A stretch of 8,967 bases of DNA, from assembly GCA_938012815.1 (NCBI GenBank), contig CALLVV010000058.1:1-8967 (forward strand), read 5' to 3'. The first letter of the stretch is position 1. Each line of letters begins with the position of its first letter. This DNA comes from an uncultured Propionibacteriaceae bacterium. Lineage in GTDB: Bacteria; Actinomycetota; Actinomycetes; Propionibacteriales; Propionibacteriaceae. This document shows, in pieces, positions 6,286 through 8,967 of the stretch. The notes under the pieces were generated by a model that saw nothing but the letters and a program-made list of their open reading frames with translations, did no database searches and was not told where the DNA came from. A program made the position numbers and the translations under genes.

Positions 6286-7152
6286 TCAGCCCTTGACCGC
6301 GCCCGCGGTCAGTCCGGCGACGATGTACTTCTGCAGGTACATGAACAGCAGGACGATCGGGATGGCCGCTACCACCGCGCCCACAGCGAACAGCGACCAC
6401 GGGGCGTTTCGTTCATCGGAGGCCCACACGTACATGCCGACCGCCAGGGTGTAGTCCTCCGGCCGTTGCAGCACGACCTTGGCGAGAATGAACTCTCCGT
6501 AGCTGCTGACGAAGGACAGCAGGCCGACGACCACAAGAATCGGGGTGACCAGTCGCATGATGACCCCCCAGAAGATCTGGGCGTGGGTGGCGCCGTCGAT
6601 GCGGGCCGCTTCGTCCAGTTCCTTCGGGATGGTGTTGAAGAACCCGTAGATCAGGAACGTGTTGCCACCGAGCGCCCCACCGAGGTAGACGGCGATCAGC
6701 CCGAGAGCCGAGTTGAGTCCCAGCACCGGGTAGACGTCGCGCAGCATCAGCAGCAGCAGGAAGATCGCGACGAAGGCCAGCATCTGCGGGAACATCTGGA
6801 TGAGCATCAGGGTCGTGAGGCCGCCTCGGCGTCCCGTGAACCGGTAGCGGCTGAACGCGTAGGCCGCCGACGCGGCCATCAGTACCGTCCCGATCGCGGT
6901 CGCGGTGCTGACCACGAACGACTGCAACATCCAGCGCGGGAAATTGGTGCCGAACAGTGTGGCGTAGTTCTCCAGTGAGACGTTGCGGAACAGTTCGCTG
7001 GAACCGCTGATCGTGCCCCCAGGGTTGAGCGAGGCCGACAGCACGTAGAGCAGTGGGAAGATGCAGTAGAGCATCAGGATCACCGCGAGGATGTGTTTCC
7101 AGCCCACTTCCTTCCACCAGCGGGCGCCCTTGAGGGTGACGTTGTCGTTCAT
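6286..7152 (-). CDS. malG: Maltose-type ABC transporter permease MalG
   Basis: This is the second membrane subunit of a CUT1-family carbohydrate importer; it pairs with MalF in the cytoplasmic membrane and couples to the ATPase. The product is 288 aa, close to the usual 280-296. About six hydrophobic segments are visible (near 20-41, 78-100, 113-135, 146-170, 200-222 and 254-275). The EAA loop that docks on the ATPase reads ELDEAARIDGATHAQIF (178-194) with the conserved Gly187. The C-terminus YIVAGLTAGAVKG is a MalG signature. The frame stays open far upstream to 8181, but that stretch is malF read in another frame. The start at ATG 7152-7150 follows a GAGGAG SD and overlaps the malF stop by one base (TGATG), so the two are translationally coupled. 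A GTG one codon earlier is possible but less likely. Exact sugar specificity is not determined. Confidence 0.94.
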   Translation of the reverse strand: MNDNVTLKGARWWKEVGWKHILAVILMLYCIFPLLYVLSASLNPGGTISGSSELFRNVSLENYATLFGTNFPRWMLQSFVVSTATAIGTVLMAASAAYAFSRYRFTGRRGGLTTLMLIQMFPQMLAFVAIFLLLLMLRDVYPVLGLNSALGLIAVYLGGALGGNTFLIYGFFNTIPKELDEAARIDGATHAQIFWGVIMRLVTPILVVVGLLSFVSSYGEFILAKVVLQRPEDYTLAVGMYVWASDERNAPWSLFAVGAVVAAIPIVLLFMYLQKYIVAGLTAGAVKG

Positions 7153-8723
7153 CACATGATCTCCTCGAGCTTGCGGGTCTGCCGGAATCCGAGCCAGGCG
7201 ATGACCCCGACCACCACAAAAATGATGAGGGACAGCGCCGAGGCCAGGCCGTACTGCTTGCCTCCCGACTCGAAAGCGATGGAGTAGACCATCGAGATCA
7301 GGATGTCGGTCTCCCCGATCAGCACCGGCGCGCCGGAATAGTTCGGGCCGCCGCCGGTGAGCATGTAGATCAGCGAGAAATTGTTGAAGTTGAATGCGAA
7401 GCTGGCGATCAGCAGCGGCGCGAGGGAGACCATGAGAATCGGCAGCGTGACGCTGCGGAACCTCCGCCACGCCCCCGCCCCGTCCATGATGGCCGCCTCG
7501 GTCAGTTCGGCCGGGATGGCCTGCAGAGCACCGGTGCTGACCAGGAACATGTACGGGAAACCGAGCCACAGGTTGACCCCCAGGATGGCGATTTTCGCCA
7601 GGCTCCCGTCGGACAGCCACGCGATGTCGGTCCCACCAAGCATCTGGTTGATGATTCCGAACTCCCGGTTGAGCATGCCCTTCCAGGTGAGCGCGGCCAG
7701 GAACGCGGGGAAGGCGTAGGGGAGCAGGAAGATCGCACGATAGAAGGTTCGCCCCCTGACCCGTTTGTCGTTGTAGATCACGGCCAGGGCGAGCCCGAGG
7801 GCGAACGTGGTGGCCACGGACAGAATCGCGAAGGCGAAGGTCCAGGCCGTGATGCTGAGAAACGGCCCCGTCAACCGTGAGTCGTTGAAAACCTCGGTGA
7901 AGTTCTTGGTCCCGACGAATGTCCGCCACCCCGGGGTGAGCTGCGACCCGTCGCCGGCGACGAAGGCCCCCACGGACTCGTCGGCGTGGTAGACCTTCCC
8001 ATCGGGATCCGTGAAGGTGTCGGCCGCGGCGTCGTAGGTCAATGCCGATTTCGCGACATAGGCGAAGGACGCGTTGTCGGTGCGCAACCATCCTTGGGCG
8101 GGGTCGTCGCTGAGGCTGACGCGCAGCGCCAGCACTTCTTGCTGCCGGGCCTGCACATCGGTCGGCGACAGCGTATTCCACCCGGGAACCTCCGTCACCC
8201 TGGCGCCGGCGAGGACTGCTCCCTGTGCCTCAGCGAGAGGAACGTTCTGGGTTCCGATCTCGGCCTTGCCGTCACGCACCACCGCGAAACCCAGCTCACC
8301 GTCCTTCTCGACGACGGCCACGGGATAGGTTGAGGTGCCCTCGACCCTGCGATCGGAGGTCTTGAGGATCTGGGCGATGGCAGGTTGTTTGGAGTCGTTG
8401 TGACCGTCACCGTAGTTGGTGAACGCAACCCAAGCGGTGGAACCCATCACGTAGACCTGGTAGACGAGTAGGAACACCAGACCGGGCAGCAGGTACTTGG
8501 CGGGAACCGCCCGCTTGGAGAAGTAGACGTAGTCGGCGACGAGCAGCGTCACAGCGAGAAACCCCAGCACAAGCCATTGCTGCTGGGGAATCGAAACCAT
8601 GATGCCGTACAGCCCGAAGGCGTTGATCAGGGCCATCAGGACCAGCTTCGCGTAGAAGCCGGGGCGCGTGTAGTCGCGGGCGTGGGACAGCCGCGGCTCT
8701 GCGGGGTCGGTTTTCTCTGTCAT
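7152..8723 (-). CDS. malF: Maltose-type ABC transporter permease MalF with large extracytoplasmic domain
   Basis: This is the first membrane subunit of the importer, 523 aa (E. coli MalF is 514). Three hydrophobic segments (about 24-44, 49-67, 77-103) are followed by a hydrophilic stretch of about 180 residues (104-285). Five more segments follow (about 288-315, 326-347, 375-400, 428-452, 495-513), giving the eight-helix MalF plan. The hydrophilic stretch sits where E. coli MalF has its P2 domain, which contacts the binding protein. The EAA loop is ELTEAAIMDGAGAWRRF (406-422), and MLTGGGP (454-460) is a family motif. The start is ATG 8723-8721, with a weak AAGAG-type SD. The frame is open a further 19 codons to 8780, but those codons cover the intercistronic hairpin and look non-coding. 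It lies between the binding-protein gene and malG. Specificity may be maltose, maltodextrin, cyclodextrin or a galacto-oligosaccharide. Confidence 0.94.
   Translation of the reverse strand: MTEKTDPAEPRLSHARDYTRPGFYAKLVLMALINAFGLYGIMVSIPQQQWLVLGFLAVTLLVADYVYFSKRAVPAKYLLPGLVFLLVYQVYVMGSTAWVAFTNYGDGHNDSKQPAIAQILKTSDRRVEGTSTYPVAVVEKDGELGFAVVRDGKAEIGTQNVPLAEAQGAVLAGARVTEVPGWNTLSPTDVQARQQEVLALRVSLSDDPAQGWLRTDNASFAYVAKSALTYDAAADTFTDPDGKVYHADESVGAFVAGDGSQLTPGWRTFVGTKNFTEVFNDSRLTGPFLSITAWTFAFAILSVATTFALGLALAVIYNDKRVRGRTFYRAIFLLPYAFPAFLAALTWKGMLNREFGIINQMLGGTDIAWLSDGSLAKIAILGVNLWLGFPYMFLVSTGALQAIPAELTEAAIMDGAGAWRRFRSVTLPILMVSLAPLLIASFAFNFNNFSLIYMLTGGGPNYSGAPVLIGETDILISMVYSIAFESGGKQYGLASALSLIIFVVVGVIAWLGFRQTRKLEEIM
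7161..7166 (-). promoter_or_regulatory. Ribosome binding site for malG
   Basis: GAGGAG on the minus strand (7166-7161) lies 8 nt before ATG 7152, inside the last malF codons. It fixes the malG start, which is otherwise ambiguous because the frame is open for about 1 kb upstream. Confidence 0.75.
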
Positions 8724-8744
8724 GTCTCTTATCCGAACCGGGAA

Positions 8745-8775
8745 CCGTGCGGGGGCCCGGGACGCCCCCGCACGG
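8745..8775 (-). terminator. Intercistronic hairpin between the binding-protein gene and malF
   Basis: Arms 8745-8756 (CCGTGCGGGGGC) and 8764-8775 form a perfect 12-bp stem with a 7-nt loop. It starts 8 nt beyond the stop of the binding-protein gene and ends 21 nt before the malF ATG. No T-tract follows. It is likely a partial terminator or a block to 3' exonuclease that keeps binding-protein mRNA more abundant than permease mRNA, as known for the hairpins between malE and malF in E. coli; that role is inferred from position. Confidence 0.7.
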
Positions 8776-8783
8776 AACACCGA

Positions 8784-8967
8784 TCAGCCCTTGGCGACCG
8801 CGTCCTCGACGTTGGAGAGCATCTGCTGCCAAGCGGTCACGGGATCCTCCCCGCGAAGGATGCTGAGCTCGGCGGAGCCCCAGTGATTCCAGATCGCGTC
8901 CATGCTGGTGATGGCTGGCAGGGACTGGCCGCTTTCACCGGCGGCCTCGAAGCCCTTGAGGATCGGG
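8784..8967 (-). CDS. malE: Extracellular sugar-binding protein of the ABC importer, C-terminal 61 codons only
   Basis: Only the C-terminus is in the window; the gene continues past base 8967. Translated by hand from the minus strand it ends at TGA 8786-8784, and the final residues are LSNVEDAVAKG. Upstream are PAITSMDAIWNHWGSAELS, a recognisable match to the ending of MalE/cyclodextrin-type solute-binding proteins (a Pro, then Met and Trp, then WGxA, then a helix before the terminus), and GEDPVTAWQQM. Such proteins capture oligosaccharide outside the membrane and deliver it to MalF/MalG; in Gram-positives they are normally lipoproteins, but the signal peptide is not visible here. Its position as the first gene of a binding protein-malF-malG order supports the call. 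The symbol is provisional because the ligand is unknown. Confidence 0.8.
   Translation of the reverse strand, partial: PILKGFEAAGESGQSLPAITSMDAIWNHWGSAELSILRGEDPVTAWQQMLSNVEDAVAKG

Noticed and set aside
8081..8094. GTGCGCAACC inside malF, resembling part of the hairpin arm
   Set aside because: The match is under 10 nt, has no pairing arm and lies in coding sequence; treated as chance.
7153..8181. A long in-frame extension upstream of malG that would make a 631-residue protein
   Set aside because: The extra 343 codons are malF read in another frame, full of Arg and Gly; malG has its own SD and an ATG overlapping the malF stop.
8724..8780. A 19-codon N-terminal extension of malF
   Set aside because: It would run through the intercistronic hairpin, and the ATG at 8723 gives a normal MalF N-terminus.

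Overview
The window comes from a high-GC Gram-positive bacterium, most likely an actinomycete. The evidence is GC-rich codon use, a monomeric NADP-dependent isocitrate dehydrogenase, an actinobacterial-style purF-purM pair, an ABC sugar importer whose visible cluster has no ATPase gene, and an AbiEi-like/DUF559 nuclease gene of a kind common in actinomycetes. A propionibacterial relative is possible, but that is an impression only; no rRNA or marker gene is present to confirm it.

Layout. 1-1158 (+) is the C-terminal half of monomeric isocitrate dehydrogenase. It converges, across an 86-nt gap with a repeat-like sequence, on the purine genes purM (1245-2285, -) and purF (2282-3745, -), which overlap as ATGA. 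A 195-nt divergent gap holds a possible purF promoter and the first of two 67-nt hairpin repeats. Next is a 278-aa protein with a Vsr-like DUF559 nuclease domain (3941-4777, +). A second, inverted copy of the hairpin repeat (4788-4860) follows its stop. Then come an M20-family metallopeptidase (4872-6200, -), a strong 18-bp hairpin, and a maltose-type ABC importer read right to left: a partial binding protein (8784-8967), an intercistronic hairpin, malF (8723-7152) and malG (7152-6286). No gene-free stretch exceeds 195 nt.

How they work together. PurF and PurM catalyse steps 1 and 5 of de novo IMP synthesis and are translationally coupled. The binding protein with MalF and MalG would form a maltose, maltodextrin or related oligosaccharide importer that must borrow an ATPase encoded elsewhere, or upstream of the window. 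The M20 peptidase and isocitrate dehydrogenase look like independent housekeeping genes.

The least ordinary part is the block 3802-4860: a nuclease-fold gene of somewhat lower GC and different codon use, enclosed by two inverted copies of a hairpin element that are about 85% identical. This resembles a REP-type element with an associated nuclease (compare REP/RAYT units), or a small mobile cassette. No mobility or functional link is shown by this sequence alone.
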